Shown in pieces: positions 21,531 to 30,704 of a stretch of 64,000 nt of DNA (its first letter is position 1; the number at the start of each line of letters is the position of its first letter). The translations under genes were made by a program, and so were the position numbers. Below the pieces are notes generated by a model, which saw only the letters and a program-made list of their open reading frames with translations, did no database searches and was not told where the DNA came from. Source of the stretch: Glaesserella australis (GTDB taxonomy: Bacteria > Pseudomonadota > Gammaproteobacteria > Enterobacterales > Pasteurellaceae); NCBI RefSeq assembly GCF_003260095.1, contig NZ_PTPX01000017.1, positions 118,639 to 182,638 of the forward strand, in the 5' to 3' direction.

Positions 21531-22237
21531 TAATTATCCCTCGCTTTTTGGAAACGCTGTTGGCGTTGGGCTAATAATTCAGAGAAGAAAAGGGCGATAA
21601 GTGAGATCGCAATCGCAATTAAGCAAAGGCGAGCCGCTGCCATTTCGCCATCAGGGGTTTCAATGAAAGTATAAAGTGCCGCTGGAATCGTTTGGGTTTG
21701 GTTGGGAATATTTGAAACGAATGTAATAGTGGCACCAAATTCACCTAGCGAGCGAGCAAAACCTAATACCGCACCTGCTACAATGCCTGAAAATGAGAGC
21801 GGAAGATTGAGCGTAAAGAAAACTTTGACGGGGCTTGCACCTAGGGTTCTTGCGGCTTGTTCCAGTTTTGGGTCGATAGCATCAAAGGCTAGCCGAATAG
21901 AACGCACCATAAGGGGAAATGCCATTACCATAGAAGCAAGGACAGCCCCTTTCCATGAAAAGCTAAAGGAAAAGTTAAACCATTCCCACAGATATTGCCC
22001 AATTGCCCCTTTTTTTGCCATTAAAATAAGCAATAGGTAGCCAATGACGACAGGTGGAAGTACAAGGGGAAGATGGATAATGCCATTAAATAAGTTTTTA
22101 CCCCAAAATTCTTTACGGGCAAGTAACCAAGCTGCACCAATTGCAAAAGGAAGGGCAAAAATAATGGCAACGCTGGCAATTTTCAGACTTAAATAAATGG
22201 CATTGAGTTCTTGTCGAGAAAAATCAAAAAAGGGCAT
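21530..22237 (-). CDS. modB: Molybdate ABC transporter permease
   Basis: A 235-residue inner-membrane permease with about five transmembrane helices and the EAA loop (EQAARTLGASPVKVFFTLNLP). The start is set at MPFFDFSRQELNAIYLSLK, which matches the family; a TTG start 12 codons upstream would put a basic segment inside the upstream hairpin element and has no support. No good ribosome site is visible at the ATG, so translation may depend on the structured 105-nt gap to modA. Confidence 0.92.
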   Translation of the reverse strand: MPFFDFSRQELNAIYLSLKIASVAIIFALPFAIGAAWLLARKEFWGKNLFNGIIHLPLVLPPVVIGYLLLILMAKKGAIGQYLWEWFNFSFSFSWKGAVLASMVMAFPLMVRSIRLAFDAIDPKLEQAARTLGASPVKVFFTLNLPLSFSGIVAGAVLGFARSLGEFGATITFVSNIPNQTQTIPAALYTFIETPDGEMAAARLCLIAIAISLIALFFSELLAQRQQRFQKARDN

Positions 22238-22246
22238 TATGGCTCG

Positions 22247-22333
22247 TTTTATTAAAGTGATATATCGTCGCAAGCCTTTTGCTTGCTTTCAGTTGATATA
22301 TTATAGGCACGAGCGAGATACTCGTGCTAGTGA
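22247..22333. repeat. Double-hairpin intergenic element between modA and modB
   Basis: Two small perfect stems lie side by side: GCAAGC/GCTTGC and GCACGAG/CTCGTGC. They are bracketed by three copies of an ATATCA-type word. It sits between the binding-protein and permease genes and may stabilise the upstream modA message or be a dispersed repeat. Confidence 0.6.
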
Positions 22334-22342
22334 TATAAGAAA

Positions 22343-23101
22343 TTATTTTGCTGGTTTAAAACCTGCTTTTTCAAAGGCTTCTTTTGCTTTTGGTGTTGAA
22401 AGGAAATCTAAGAAACGTTTTGCTTCTGCTTTATCGCTTACCGTTGCTGCTGGATAAACCACTTTACCGTAGCTTTCTTGCGGGAATACTGCCACAACTT
22501 TCACTTTGTCAGACACTTTCGCATCGGTTGAATAAACGATACCTAACGGTAATTCGCCACGTTCAATATAAGAAAGTACCGCACGGACATCTTTTGCTTT
22601 AGATAAACGGTTTTCTACATCACCCCAAACACCTAAATATTCAAGTGCTTTTTTGGCATAACGACCAACAGGCACGTTATCATCGCCTACTGCTAAATAG
22701 CTATTACCGATGGCATTTTTGAAGTTAATATCTTTAATTGTCGCCACTTTAATTGTGCTGTCTGCTGGCGCAATAAGCACTAATTCATTTTGCGCTAATG
22801 TGGTGATATTTTTAGTTTTATTTGGCAATTTTTCTGCCACATAATCCATCCATTTTTGGTCTGCAGAAATGAAAAGATCCGCTGGTGCATCTTGTTCAAT
22901 TTGTTTTGCCAATGTTGAAGAACCCGCAAAAGAGAAGGTTAGTGTATCTTCTGGATGTGCTTTTTTATATTCATCACCGATTTGTTGTAACACATTTGTC
23001 ATTGATGCTGCAGCAAATACCGTGATATTTTCTGCAAATGCAGAGCTTGCGCCTAAAGCAAGCGCTGCGGTAAGTGCAAGTTTTGTAAAGGTTTTTTTCA
23101 T
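22343..23101 (-). CDS. modA: Molybdate-binding periplasmic protein
   Basis: A 252-residue substrate-binding protein with a Sec signal peptide (MKKTFTKLALTAALALG, cleavage after SAFA near residue 23). ModA motifs are visible: FAAASMTNVLQQIG, FSFAGSSTLAKQIEQDAPADLF and GELPLGIVYSTDA. It is the first gene of modABC and delivers molybdate or tungstate to ModB. It faces modE across a 190-bp promoter region holding a 16-bp palindrome. Confidence 0.95.
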   Translation of the reverse strand: MKKTFTKLALTAALALGASSAFAENITVFAAASMTNVLQQIGDEYKKAHPEDTLTFSFAGSSTLAKQIEQDAPADLFISADQKWMDYVAEKLPNKTKNITTLAQNELVLIAPADSTIKVATIKDINFKNAIGNSYLAVGDDNVPVGRYAKKALEYLGVWGDVENRLSKAKDVRAVLSYIERGELPLGIVYSTDAKVSDKVKVVAVFPQESYGKVVYPAATVSDKAEAKRFLDFLSTPKAKEAFEKAGFKPAK

Positions 23102-23185
23102 AGGTTCTCCAATGTTTAGGGTTGAACTTAATTGTTTTTGTTTACTTTTTGTTAGGAGTGATAAAGAAGTTATTTCTTTATGTAT

Positions 23186-23201
23186 GTCATTATATAATGA
23201 C
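23186..23201. promoter_or_regulatory. 16-bp perfect palindrome in the modA-modE promoter region
   Basis: GTCATTATATAATGAC is fully self-complementary and lies 85 bp upstream of modA and 92 bp upstream of modE. Its ATATAT core resembles the TATAT-containing half-sites of ModE operators, but the spacing differs from the E. coli Mo-box. Candidate ModE operator. Confidence 0.45.
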
Positions 23202-23292
23202 TTTAAAACAAAAATCTATACAAAAAATTACTTTTCATTAACCTATAGAAAGACGGATAATTTAGCGGAATAAATGTAGAAAAGGGGATAAT

Positions 23293-24060
23293 ATGTTAGA
23301 CAGTGAAATTTTACTAACCATTAAATTACATCAGCAACTTTTTGTTGATCCTAAACGTGTTACCTTACTAAAAGCGATCCGTGAATGTGGCTCAATTAAT
23401 CAAGCCGCAAAAAATGCGAATGTAAGCTATAAAAGTGCTTGGGATCACCTTGAAGCAATGAATGCCATCAGTCCTAAACCTTTATTAGAGCGTAACATTG
23501 GGGGAAAAAATGGTGGTGGGACTGTATTGACATCCTATGCAGAACGTTTGTTGCAACTTTATGATTTGCTAGAGCAGACCCAGCAAAAAGCCTTCGCTAT
23601 TTTGCAAGATGAATCGATTCCACTGAATAGTGTGTTGAGTGCAACAGCAAAATTTGCCTTGCAGAGTAGCGCTAGAAATCAGTTTTTAGGAACAGTAGCG
23701 AAATTAAGGGAGGAAGATTTACTCTGTTACGTTGAGATTCATATTGCAAACTTTTCTCAACATCTGACCGCTTGTATCACGATGCAAAGTGCAAAACGGT
23801 TAAATTTAGTTCAAGATAAAGAAGTGATCTTGATGGTAAAAGCGCCTTGGATTCAAATTCATCAACAAGAACCACAATGTATTAATCAGCTTTCTGCGAC
23901 AGTGTGTGCGGTTTATGATAAAGGCGATCACCAAGAGATTACTTTAAGTGTTGGAGACGGGGAGTGTTATGCGACAGCGACGAATACACACTCATTTCAG
24001 ATTCAAGATAAGGTTTGGATCAGTATTGATCCTGAACAAATTGTATTGGTAACGTTATAG
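23293..24060 (+). CDS. modE: Molybdate-responsive transcriptional regulator ModE
   Basis: A 255-residue regulator. The N-terminal winged helix-turn-helix is LLKAIRECGSINQAAKNANVSYKSAWDHLEAMN (shown here only by its ends: about residues 24-57). The C-terminal half has tandem Mop/TOBE folds that bind molybdate (about 120-255). Full-length ModE with molybdate represses modABC and can activate molybdoenzyme genes. It is transcribed divergently from modABC. Confidence 0.93.
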   Translation: MLDSEILLTIKLHQQLFVDPKRVTLLKAIRECGSINQAAKNANVSYKSAWDHLEAMNAISPKPLLERNIGGKNGGGTVLTSYAERLLQLYDLLEQTQQKAFAILQDESIPLNSVLSATAKFALQSSARNQFLGTVAKLREEDLLCYVEIHIANFSQHLTACITMQSAKRLNLVQDKEVILMVKAPWIQIHQQEPQCINQLSATVCAVYDKGDHQEITLSVGDGECYATATNTHSFQIQDKVWISIDPEQIVLVTL

Positions 24061-24090
24061 CATCAAGTTTTTCCCCTTTCTTTCCGATTT

Positions 24091-24144
24091 TGTGATAAAA
24101 TCTCGCCCAATTTTCGCCCCTGAAAGTTGGGCATTTTTATCACA
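24091..24144 (+). promoter_or_regulatory. 54-bp imperfect palindrome in the gyrA leader/promoter
   Basis: Outer arms TGTGATAAAA and TTTTATCACA (10 bp, perfect) enclose a second stem GCCCAA/TTGGGC. The left arm contains a −10-like GATAAAAT. The structure ends 16 bp before the gyrA ATG. It could form a stem-loop in the leader mRNA or a cruciform in supercoiled DNA. Confidence 0.55.
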
Positions 24145-24160
24145 TGATTAGGAAATTTCA

Positions 24161-26815
24161 ATGAGCGAATTAGCCAAAGATATTACCCCCATCAGTATTG
24201 AAGAAGAACTGAAAAACTCCTACCTAGACTATGCCATGTCGGTGATTGTTGGGCGTGCCTTGCCTGATGTGCGTGACGGTTTAAAACCTGTCCACCGCCG
24301 TGTACTTTTCTCGATGGATCAAAGTGGCAACACATCATCTAAACCTTACGTTAAATCTGCCCGTGTGGTCGGTGACGTTATCGGTAAATACCACCCACAC
24401 GGTGATTCTGCGGTATATGACACCATCGTGCGTATGGCGCAGCCGTTCTCTCTTCGTTATATGTTGGTTGATGGTCAAGGGAACTTTGGTTCGATTGACG
24501 GCGACGCACCTGCGGCAATGCGTTATACCGAAGTGCGTATGCAAAAAATCACGCAAGAATTATTAACGGATTTAGATAAAGAAACCGTCGATTTCTCGCC
24601 AAACTATGATGGCAAAGAGATGATTCCTGATGTGTTGCCAACCAAAATCCCAGCGTTATTGGTAAACGGTTCATCAGGTATTGCGGTAGGTATGGCGACC
24701 AATATTCCGCCACATAACTTAAATGAAGTGTTAAATGGTTGCTTGGCTTATATCGAAAACGATCAGATTACGATTGAAGAATTAATGCAACATATCCCTG
24801 GCCCTGATTTTCCAACGGCGGCGATTATCAATGGTCGTAAAGGGATTGAAGATGCTTATCGCACAGGGCGTGGTAAAGTCTATGTTCGCGCTAAAGCAAG
24901 TGTAGAAACCACAGCCAAAGGGCGTGAGCAAATTGTAGTTACCGAGCTACCTTATCAAGTGAATAAAAAGAACTTGATCGAAAAAATCGCCGAGTTAGTG
25001 CGTGATAAGCGTATCGAAGGGATTTCCAGCATTGAAGATTATTCCGATAAAAAAGGGATTTCGATTGTTATTGAAGTAAAAAATAATGCTGTGGGTGAAG
25101 TGGTCTTAAATAATCTTTATGCCCTTACTCAAATGCAAGTAACCTTTGGTATCAATATGGTGGCACTCGATCACGGTCAACCAAAGGTCTTTAATTTAAA
25201 ACAGATTATTGAAGCCTTTGTGATGCACCGCCGTGAAGTTGTTACTCGCCGTACAGTGTTTGAATTACGCAAAGCCCGTGAGCGTGCGCATATTTTAGAA
25301 GGCTTGGCGATTGCCTTAGCGAATATTGACCCTGTGATTGAGCTAATCCGCAACTCTAAAACGGCAGATGAAGCCCGTGAAGGTTTATTAGCTCGTCCGT
25401 GGGCATTAGGTAATGTTGCCCAAATGCTAGAAGCCGCAGGTGTAGATGCGTCTCGCCCTGAAGATCTCGCTGCAGAATTTGGCGTGCGTGATGGTCAATA
25501 TTATTTATCTGAAGCACAAGCTCGTGCAATTTTAGAGTTACGTTTACACCGTTTAACAGGTTTAGAACACGAAAAAATTGTCGATGAATACAAAGAATTG
25601 TTGGTCGAAATTGGTGAATTATTACGCATTTTAAATAGCTCAGAACGCCTAATGGAAGTGATTCGTGAAGAGCTAGAAAAAATCAAAGCAGAATTTGGTG
25701 ATGAGCGTCGTACAGAGATTACCGCAGCATCAGGTGATATCAACCTTGAAGATTTAATCGCTCAAGAAGATGTAGTTGTTACCCTATCGCACGCTGGCTA
25801 TGTGAAATATCAACCACTTTCCGATTACGAAGCACAACGCCGTGGCGGTAAAGGTAAATCGGCAACCAAAATGAAAGAAGATGATTTCATTGAAAAATTA
25901 TTGGTTGCCAATACGCACGATACCATTCTCTGTTTCTCGAGCCGTGGACGTTTATATCAGTTGAAAGTGTATCAATTACCACAGGCAAGCCGTGGCGCAA
26001 GAGGCACGCCGATTGTAAATATTCTGCCGTTGGTTCAAGAAGAAAATGAACGTATTACAGCGATTCTTCCTGTGCCAAATGGTGAATTTAGTGCTGATAA
26101 ATTTATCTTTATGGCAACGGCAAGTGGCACGGTGAAGAAAGTGTCTTTAGATGCGTTTAGCAACGTGAGATCAAGCGGTCTGATTGCGTTAAAACTTCGC
26201 GAAGGCGATGAATTAATTGGCGTAGATATTACTAACGGCGACAGCGAAATTATGTTGTTCTCTGCACAAGGTCGAGTGGTACGCTTTGCCGAAACAGCGG
26301 TGCGTGGTATGGGACGTGTGGCGACAGGGGTTCGTGGTATCAAACTGGCAACGACCGAAATTTCAGCGGAAGATGTGGAAGAAGTTGAAATTGAAACCGT
26401 AGAAAACGAAGAAGCAGAAGATGCGTCAAGCGTAAATTTAACCACAGACAAAGTGGTTTCTCTTGTGATCCCACATACTCAAGGCGAAATTTTAACTGTA
26501 ACTCAAAACGGTTACGGAAAACGTACTGCATTAAGCGAATATCCAATTAAATCTCGTGCAACAAAAGGGGTTGTTTCGATTAAAGTGAATGAACGTAACG
26601 GCAAAGTGGTTGCGGCTGTTCAAGTGGAAGAAAACGATCAAATTATGTTGATTACCGATGCAGGAACCCTTGTTCGTACTCGTGTAAGCGAAGTAAGCCT
26701 TGTAGGGCGTAATACGCAAGGGGTACGCATTATTCGTACAGCCGAAGATGAACAGGTTGTCAGCCTTGAGCGAATCTGTGAAATTGAAGATGATGAAGCA
26801 GAAAGTGTAGCCTAG
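24161..26815 (+). CDS. gyrA: DNA gyrase subunit A
   Basis: An 884-residue type II topoisomerase subunit that cleaves and rejoins DNA while negatively supercoiling it with GyrB. The catalytic Tyr122 is in AAMRYTE. The quinolone region reads [13 protein letters not shown] with Ser83 and Asp87, the wild-type residues. The C-terminal beta-pinwheel has the GyrA box QRRGGKG, needed for DNA wrapping. The protein ends in an acidic tail (EDDEAESVA). A terminator follows. Single gene unit. Confidence 0.98.
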   Translation: MSELAKDITPISIEEELKNSYLDYAMSVIVGRALPDVRDGLKPVHRRVLFSMDQSGNTSSKPYVKSARVVGDVIGKYHPHGDSAVYDTIVRMAQPFSLRYMLVDGQGNFGSIDGDAPAAMRYTEVRMQKITQELLTDLDKETVDFSPNYDGKEMIPDVLPTKIPALLVNGSSGIAVGMATNIPPHNLNEVLNGCLAYIENDQITIEELMQHIPGPDFPTAAIINGRKGIEDAYRTGRGKVYVRAKASVETTAKGREQIVVTELPYQVNKKNLIEKIAELVRDKRIEGISSIEDYSDKKGISIVIEVKNNAVGEVVLNNLYALTQMQVTFGINMVALDHGQPKVFNLKQIIEAFVMHRREVVTRRTVFELRKARERAHILEGLAIALANIDPVIELIRNSKTADEAREGLLARPWALGNVAQMLEAAGVDASRPEDLAAEFGVRDGQYYLSEAQARAILELRLHRLTGLEHEKIVDEYKELLVEIGELLRILNSSERLMEVIREELEKIKAEFGDERRTEITAASGDINLEDLIAQEDVVVTLSHAGYVKYQPLSDYEAQRRGGKGKSATKMKEDDFIEKLLVANTHDTILCFSSRGRLYQLKVYQLPQASRGARGTPIVNILPLVQEENERITAILPVPNGEFSADKFIFMATASGTVKKVSLDAFSNVRSSGLIALKLREGDELIGVDITNGDSEIMLFSAQGRVVRFAETAVRGMGRVATGVRGIKLATTEISAEDVEEVEIETVENEEAEDASSVNLTTDKVVSLVIPHTQGEILTVTQNGYGKRTALSEYPIKSRATKGVVSIKVNERNGKVVAAVQVEENDQIMLITDAGTLVRTRVSEVSLVGRNTQGVRIIRTAEDEQVVSLERICEIEDDEAESVA

Positions 26816-26823
26816 TTACTAAT

Positions 26824-26850
26824 AAAGCCCACCTAAATGGTGGGTTTTAT
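26824..26850 (+). terminator. Terminator after gyrA
   Basis: CCCACC and GGTGGG pair with flanking A and T residues and are followed by TTTTAT, 9 nt after the gyrA stop. Confidence 0.8.
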
Positions 26851-26866
26851 ATTACTTATTGTTAAA

Positions 26867-27319
26867 CTATGCTTCTCGACATTTTAACCAAGGTATGTTG
26901 TTTTTGTAGTAAATAGAGCTTTGCTCTTTAGCGACCAAATCAACATAAGCACCTTGGATTGGATGATATGAACGATAGATGACTTCAAAACGAGAGCCCC
27001 GACCATTAAGCGCTTTATTTTGAATATGATCAAATGGCTCTACTTTATTTCCATCTAATTGAAAATAAAAACCAAAGTTCTCTTTTTTACGACTTTCTTT
27101 TGATAATGGGAAATAACTTATTAAATAAGAACGAGTTCCTGTGTCAAAATTACGGCAATCATAATAATAACGTTTAAAATTTATTACATTATATAATTCT
27201 TCTTGGCTAATATTATCTTTTAAGTAACCTTTTTTTACTTTGTTAGTTAATTGGGTATTTGTACACGAAACTAGAGTGACAAATGTTGAAATTAATAATA
27301 TGAGTTTGAATTTATTCAT
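26867..27319 (-). CDS. Hypothetical lipoprotein
   Basis: A 150-residue protein with a lipoprotein signal peptide: a basic start (MNKFK), hydrophobic core, and lipobox LVSC with Cys19. Asp is not at +2 (CTN), so outer-membrane sorting is expected. I do not recognise the mature domain; it has several aromatic and Cys residues (YYDCRNFDTG, WLKC) that might form a disulphide. AT-rich compared with gyrA. It lies downstream of the DUF5672 gene on the same strand with a 32-bp gap, so the two may form one transcript. Confidence 0.75.
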   Translation of the reverse strand: MNKFKLILLISTFVTLVSCTNTQLTNKVKKGYLKDNISQEELYNVINFKRYYYDCRNFDTGTRSYLISYFPLSKESRKKENFGFYFQLDGNKVEPFDHIQNKALNGRGSRFEVIYRSYHPIQGAYVDLVAKEQSSIYYKNNIPWLKCREA

Positions 27320-27351
27320 AATAAGATTATGGTAAATAAGAGAAATATTAG

Positions 27352-28269
27352 TTATGCATTACGATTAAAATTTATTTTATTAAACTCTGTAGGAACTATA
27401 AATTCATAATTATATGTAGATAATAAATTCAATAACTTATTAGTTGAAAAATCATTTAATGAATAAATATTCACATTAACTTGAACTTTTTTAGAGCCGA
27501 TAAGAGTGAGTAAAGAAGAAAAATGGCAACCAAATAATGAATCAAGTGGTATATTCTCTATCTTCTGTATGGGCAAATATTCTACACTAAATTGCGCTGC
27601 AATATTTCTTGGGGCAAACTTTATCCCATGATGCATTAGGATTTGACGTTTTATACAAGATAAATAGCTGTCTTCCGCATGTCTAATATCACTATTAAAA
27701 TTCCATTTCATTTCAAGGGGAATCTGCTGGAAAGACTCAAAATTACTTATTTCCAAAGATAGTCCTAATGCTCTAGGTGCATTTAATAATTTACGACTTC
27801 TCAAACTAAAACCACCATTTTGGGACTCATAAATATTTGGTGGTAAGTTATCTTTATGTTTCTGCCAAAAATCAATATCAAAACGTCGAACATATTGGTT
27901 ATTAACAACTTCAATCAGATCAGGTACTGGAGCACCAATATAATCATAATTGAAAAAATCATCTTTCCAATTATTTCCATTTATAACCCAACCATCATTT
28001 TGTACAACTAAACAAAAATCCGTATTAATAAACTGCCCTAATCCATAAAGCATAAAAAGATTATATTCCAAATAGCTAAAAGGTTTACAAGGAATATGTT
28101 TAATATATGAAGGACAATAATATGGTCGTTCAGGGCTGATCAATAAACATTCAATATGAGAAATTTTATGTTGCAATTCTAGAAAACTAGTTTCAATAGA
28201 ATAAACTGCACCCTGTGCATAGGCTTGAGAGCCAGTGACACTGACAATAGTTAATGTTTTTTTAGCCAT
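27352..28269 (-). CDS. DUF5672 family protein, putative glycosyltransferase
   Basis: A 305-residue protein that I assign to DUF5672 from three stretches: LVVQNDGWVINGNNW, DDFFNYDYIGAPVPD and SQNGGFSLRSRKLLNA. The family looks like a glycosyltransferase fold (Asp-containing DG motif for the sugar-nucleotide, conserved NGGFSLRS). Members often sit in surface-polysaccharide or lipooligosaccharide loci. No signal peptide is visible. It is AT-rich, and no other polysaccharide gene is next to it. Activity and substrate are inferred only. Confidence 0.75.
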   Translation of the reverse strand: MAKKTLTIVSVTGSQAYAQGAVYSIETSFLELQHKISHIECLLISPERPYYCPSYIKHIPCKPFSYLEYNLFMLYGLGQFINTDFCLVVQNDGWVINGNNWKDDFFNYDYIGAPVPDLIEVVNNQYVRRFDIDFWQKHKDNLPPNIYESQNGGFSLRSRKLLNAPRALGLSLEISNFESFQQIPLEMKWNFNSDIRHAEDSYLSCIKRQILMHHGIKFAPRNIAAQFSVEYLPIQKIENIPLDSLFGCHFSSLLTLIGSKKVQVNVNIYSLNDFSTNKLLNLLSTYNYEFIVPTEFNKINFNRNA

Positions 28270-28354
28270 AGTTAAATTAGTATTTAATCATCTAAAGATA
28301 TTAAAATATGATTGATTTTAACAGAATCTTCACAAAAAACCTTTTGTTTTCTCA

Positions 28355-29194
28355 TTAAAACAAACTCTGTTGCCCTACCAAAAAGTCAGGTTTAGTTTTG
28401 ATGCTAAAACTGAATTCCGCTAAATAATCTTTCAAACGCTCAATATTATAAAAAGAGTGACTTTTCGTGGTGTTTTGAAAGTAGAGATAAAGTCGGTCAA
28501 AGTTGGCTCTGTGCTGATTCAGCAAAGCTGACAACTGTTTCAACTCCATTTCACTATAACGATAATCGTGGCGTTCTTGAGCCGATTGTGCTTTCCACCA
28601 GTTCGGGTTACGACCGTGCAGACGCAAATAAGCAGTGCGTTGATTGGCATAAAATTGAAAGGCAGGTAAACCGATATTTTGCGGATAATCCACATTACAC
28701 CAAATCAAATTTTCCTTATCTTGAAAATAATTCCACACCGACGGCGTATGCCAACTGGTATGACGAAACTCTATCGCAAGGGGATAGCCGTTAAACCACG
28801 AAACCAACTCCGCCAGATAATAGCGATTGGCGTGGTTACGTTCAAAACTGGATGGAAACTGCACAAATAAATTGGCTAAACAGTTATTTTCACGCAAAGG
28901 TTGTAACGCAGCTAAAAACGCCTGAGCCTGTTCCGCAGTTGCCGTGCGTTGATGGCTAAAATCTTGATGTAATTTCACAGAAAACTGCAACCGCCCTTCC
29001 GCTTTTTCCACCATACCTTGCACCGCCTTATAACCAATCGGTGCGTGAAAAGTACTGTTGATCTCAATGGTGTCGTAATGTTGGCTATAAATCGACAAAA
29101 AATCGGCTTTATCCGTACCAAACGGATAGAGCGTCCCGACTAAATCCATATCGCTATAACCGCCTGTGCCGATGTAAATGTGGGGTGTGTGCAT
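28355..29194 (-). CDS. DUF72 (YecE-like) family protein
   Basis: A 279-residue protein of the DUF72 family (TIM-barrel-like, function unknown). Typical stretches are IYIGTGGYSDMDLVGTLYP, YDTIEINSTFH, FSVKLHQDFSH, LAIEFRHTSWH and YLRLHGRNPNWW. Full length. It lies 94 bp beyond copy 1 of the structured repeat, downstream of fic on the same strand. Base composition is closer to the genome average than its neighbours. Confidence 0.88.
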   Translation of the reverse strand: MHTPHIYIGTGGYSDMDLVGTLYPFGTDKADFLSIYSQHYDTIEINSTFHAPIGYKAVQGMVEKAEGRLQFSVKLHQDFSHQRTATAEQAQAFLAALQPLRENNCLANLFVQFPSSFERNHANRYYLAELVSWFNGYPLAIEFRHTSWHTPSVWNYFQDKENLIWCNVDYPQNIGLPAFQFYANQRTAYLRLHGRNPNWWKAQSAQERHDYRYSEMELKQLSALLNQHRANFDRLYLYFQNTTKSHSFYNIERLKDYLAEFSFSIKTKPDFLVGQQSLF

Positions 29195-29287
29195 TTTAGT
29201 TCTGTTAAAAATAAGAAAGTGATGAGTTTAAGGAGAATAAAAAGAAATGCAAGCGGTCTGTTTTGGGGAAAAATTTGCAAATTTATT

Positions 29288-29389
29288 TCCCCGCACAGCA
29301 AGCCGTACGGGGTTACGCATAATTCAGCTCCACTGGAGCTGGAATATACAAATGATCTGGAGTTACGGAGTAGCTCATTTATGCGTAAG
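29288..29389. repeat. 102-nt structured repeat, copy 1
   Basis: Same length and orientation as the copy at 30593-30694, with 91 of 102 positions identical by hand alignment. A GC hairpin (repeat positions 2-25) is followed by an outer stem TTACGCATAA/TTATGCGTAA (26-35 with 92-101). The outer stem encloses AGCTCC-ACT-GGAGCT and GAGTTAC-GGA-GTAGCTC. It lies 15 nt beyond the fic stop codon on the minus strand. Confidence 0.9.
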
Positions 29390-29403
29390 TTAGGGCGTAA
29401 GCC

Positions 29404-30489
29404 CTAGATAAATCGATATTTCCCTTTCCCTAGCCCTTTTACGTTTTCAATAATGCCGTTTTCCAACATTTTTCTAAGCAATTCTGATGAAGGGGAAGCG
29501 GATAAATTTAGCTGATTTATAACATCTGCACGAGAAAAAACTTGCCCCCCGAATGTATGGTAGAGTGTTTCAATATGCTGTTGGGTTTTCTTTGAAAATC
29601 CTGTTTTATTGGCGAAAAGGCTTTCAATATCCTGTTTTTGTTCTTTAATGTCCTGTTTTTGGGGAAGTTGATTTGGATTGATATGTAGCAGCCGATTACT
29701 CAAAAGATGGTTTTCATTCAGTAATAAATTACGGATAAACAAAATCAAAAATTCATTGGTTTCATAAATGTTTTTTGCCAAATTATTGTAATTGGCTCGC
29801 ACCAATGCATTGCGGAAATACCACGCATTTTCAGCAAAAATATCGTTCGTGGCTTCAAAGCCTAAAGTTTTTAAATATTTGATAAAAAATACCGCAGTGG
29901 TGCGTGTGTTGCCTTCTTCAAATACGTGGATTTGCCATAATCTTGAAATAAACACTGCCAAATGTTCAATGATTTCCGTCATCGACAAATTTTTATAACT
30001 GAAATTTCGCTCTTGTTCCAAATCATATTCTAATGTGGCTTTCAACTCAGAAGCCGTGCCGTATGTTACCGTTGCACCTTCCAATATCCACTCTTTTTTA
30101 GTGATATTGTAAGTCCGAATTTGCCCAGCGTGTGGGTAAATATCTTGAAACAGGTATTTATGAATGGCTAAATACTGATGAGCATTAAACGAAAAAGCGG
30201 GTTCAGACAGCAATTTTGCAATACGCACCGAGACTTTATCCGCCTCTTCCGTACGGTCATTATTAGCAACAGAAGGACTTTTCGCTTCATAATAACGACT
30301 AATCCATTGCTCTGCGGTTTCAAGGCTAATCTCGCCTTCAATATTTTTAATGGCGGTTTCAATAAGATAAGCAGAAGGCTTTAAACCATCGACATCTTGC
30401 AAGCCGATAGCCGTTTGCCACGCATAGCCTTTCTCTTTTTTATCCGCTTCAATATGGCGGAGATATTCGTTGAATGGATCGTTGTTCAT
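29404..30489 (-). CDS. Fic domain protein (predicted AMP/nucleotide transferase)
   Basis: A 361-residue Fic protein. The FIC motif is HVFEEGNTR (residues 188-196): catalytic His188, acidic Glu191/192, Gly193, Asn194 and Arg196 are present, with Val where Pro is common. An N-terminal helical region carries RTEEADKVSVRIAKLL (79-94). I do not see a clear S/T-xxx-E-G/N inhibitory motif there, so its autoinhibition class is open. Residues ~300-361 look like a winged helix. Fic enzymes usually transfer AMP from ATP to protein hydroxyls. The start MNNDPFNEYL is chosen by family similarity; its ribosome site is weak and the frame remains open upstream into the repeat. Confidence 0.88.
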   Translation of the reverse strand: MNNDPFNEYLRHIEADKKEKGYAWQTAIGLQDVDGLKPSAYLIETAIKNIEGEISLETAEQWISRYYEAKSPSVANNDRTEEADKVSVRIAKLLSEPAFSFNAHQYLAIHKYLFQDIYPHAGQIRTYNITKKEWILEGATVTYGTASELKATLEYDLEQERNFSYKNLSMTEIIEHLAVFISRLWQIHVFEEGNTRTTAVFFIKYLKTLGFEATNDIFAENAWYFRNALVRANYNNLAKNIYETNEFLILFIRNLLLNENHLLSNRLLHINPNQLPQKQDIKEQKQDIESLFANKTGFSKKTQQHIETLYHTFGGQVFSRADVINQLNLSASPSSELLRKMLENGIIENVKGLGKGKYRFI

Positions 30490-30592
30490 CTGTACTTTAT
30501 TTGCAAAATTTTTAGCAAATTTTACCGCTTGTTGTGGTTTTGTTGAATAGAAAAGTGAGATTTTTCGATGGAGATCGCAAAATGAGAGAGAA

Positions 30593-30694
30593 TCCCCGCA
30601 CGGCAAGCCGTACGGGGTTACGCATAATTCAGCTCCGCTGGAGCTGGACGATACAAATAAGCAAGAGCTACGGAGTAGCTCACTTATGCATAAG
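30593..30694. repeat. 102-nt structured repeat, copy 2
   Basis: Second copy, same orientation. Here the inner hairpin GAGCTAC-GGA-GTAGCTC is a perfect 7-bp stem. It lies 11 nt beyond the FRG gene stop and 104 nt before the fic start, so it sits in the FRG-fic gap. Confidence 0.9.
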
Positions 30695-30704
30695 CTATAG
30701 GATA

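Noticed and set aside
30490..30606. Extended Fic protein starting inside repeat copy 2
   Set aside because: It would need a TTG start within the structured repeat; the Fic family match begins at MNNDPFNEYL.
29288..30694. Integron attC sites or gene cassettes in the FRG-fic region
   Set aside because: The gene-plus-structured-repeat layout recalls cassettes, but the repeat ends lack proper GTTRRRY/RYYYAAC core sites and no integrase is in the window.
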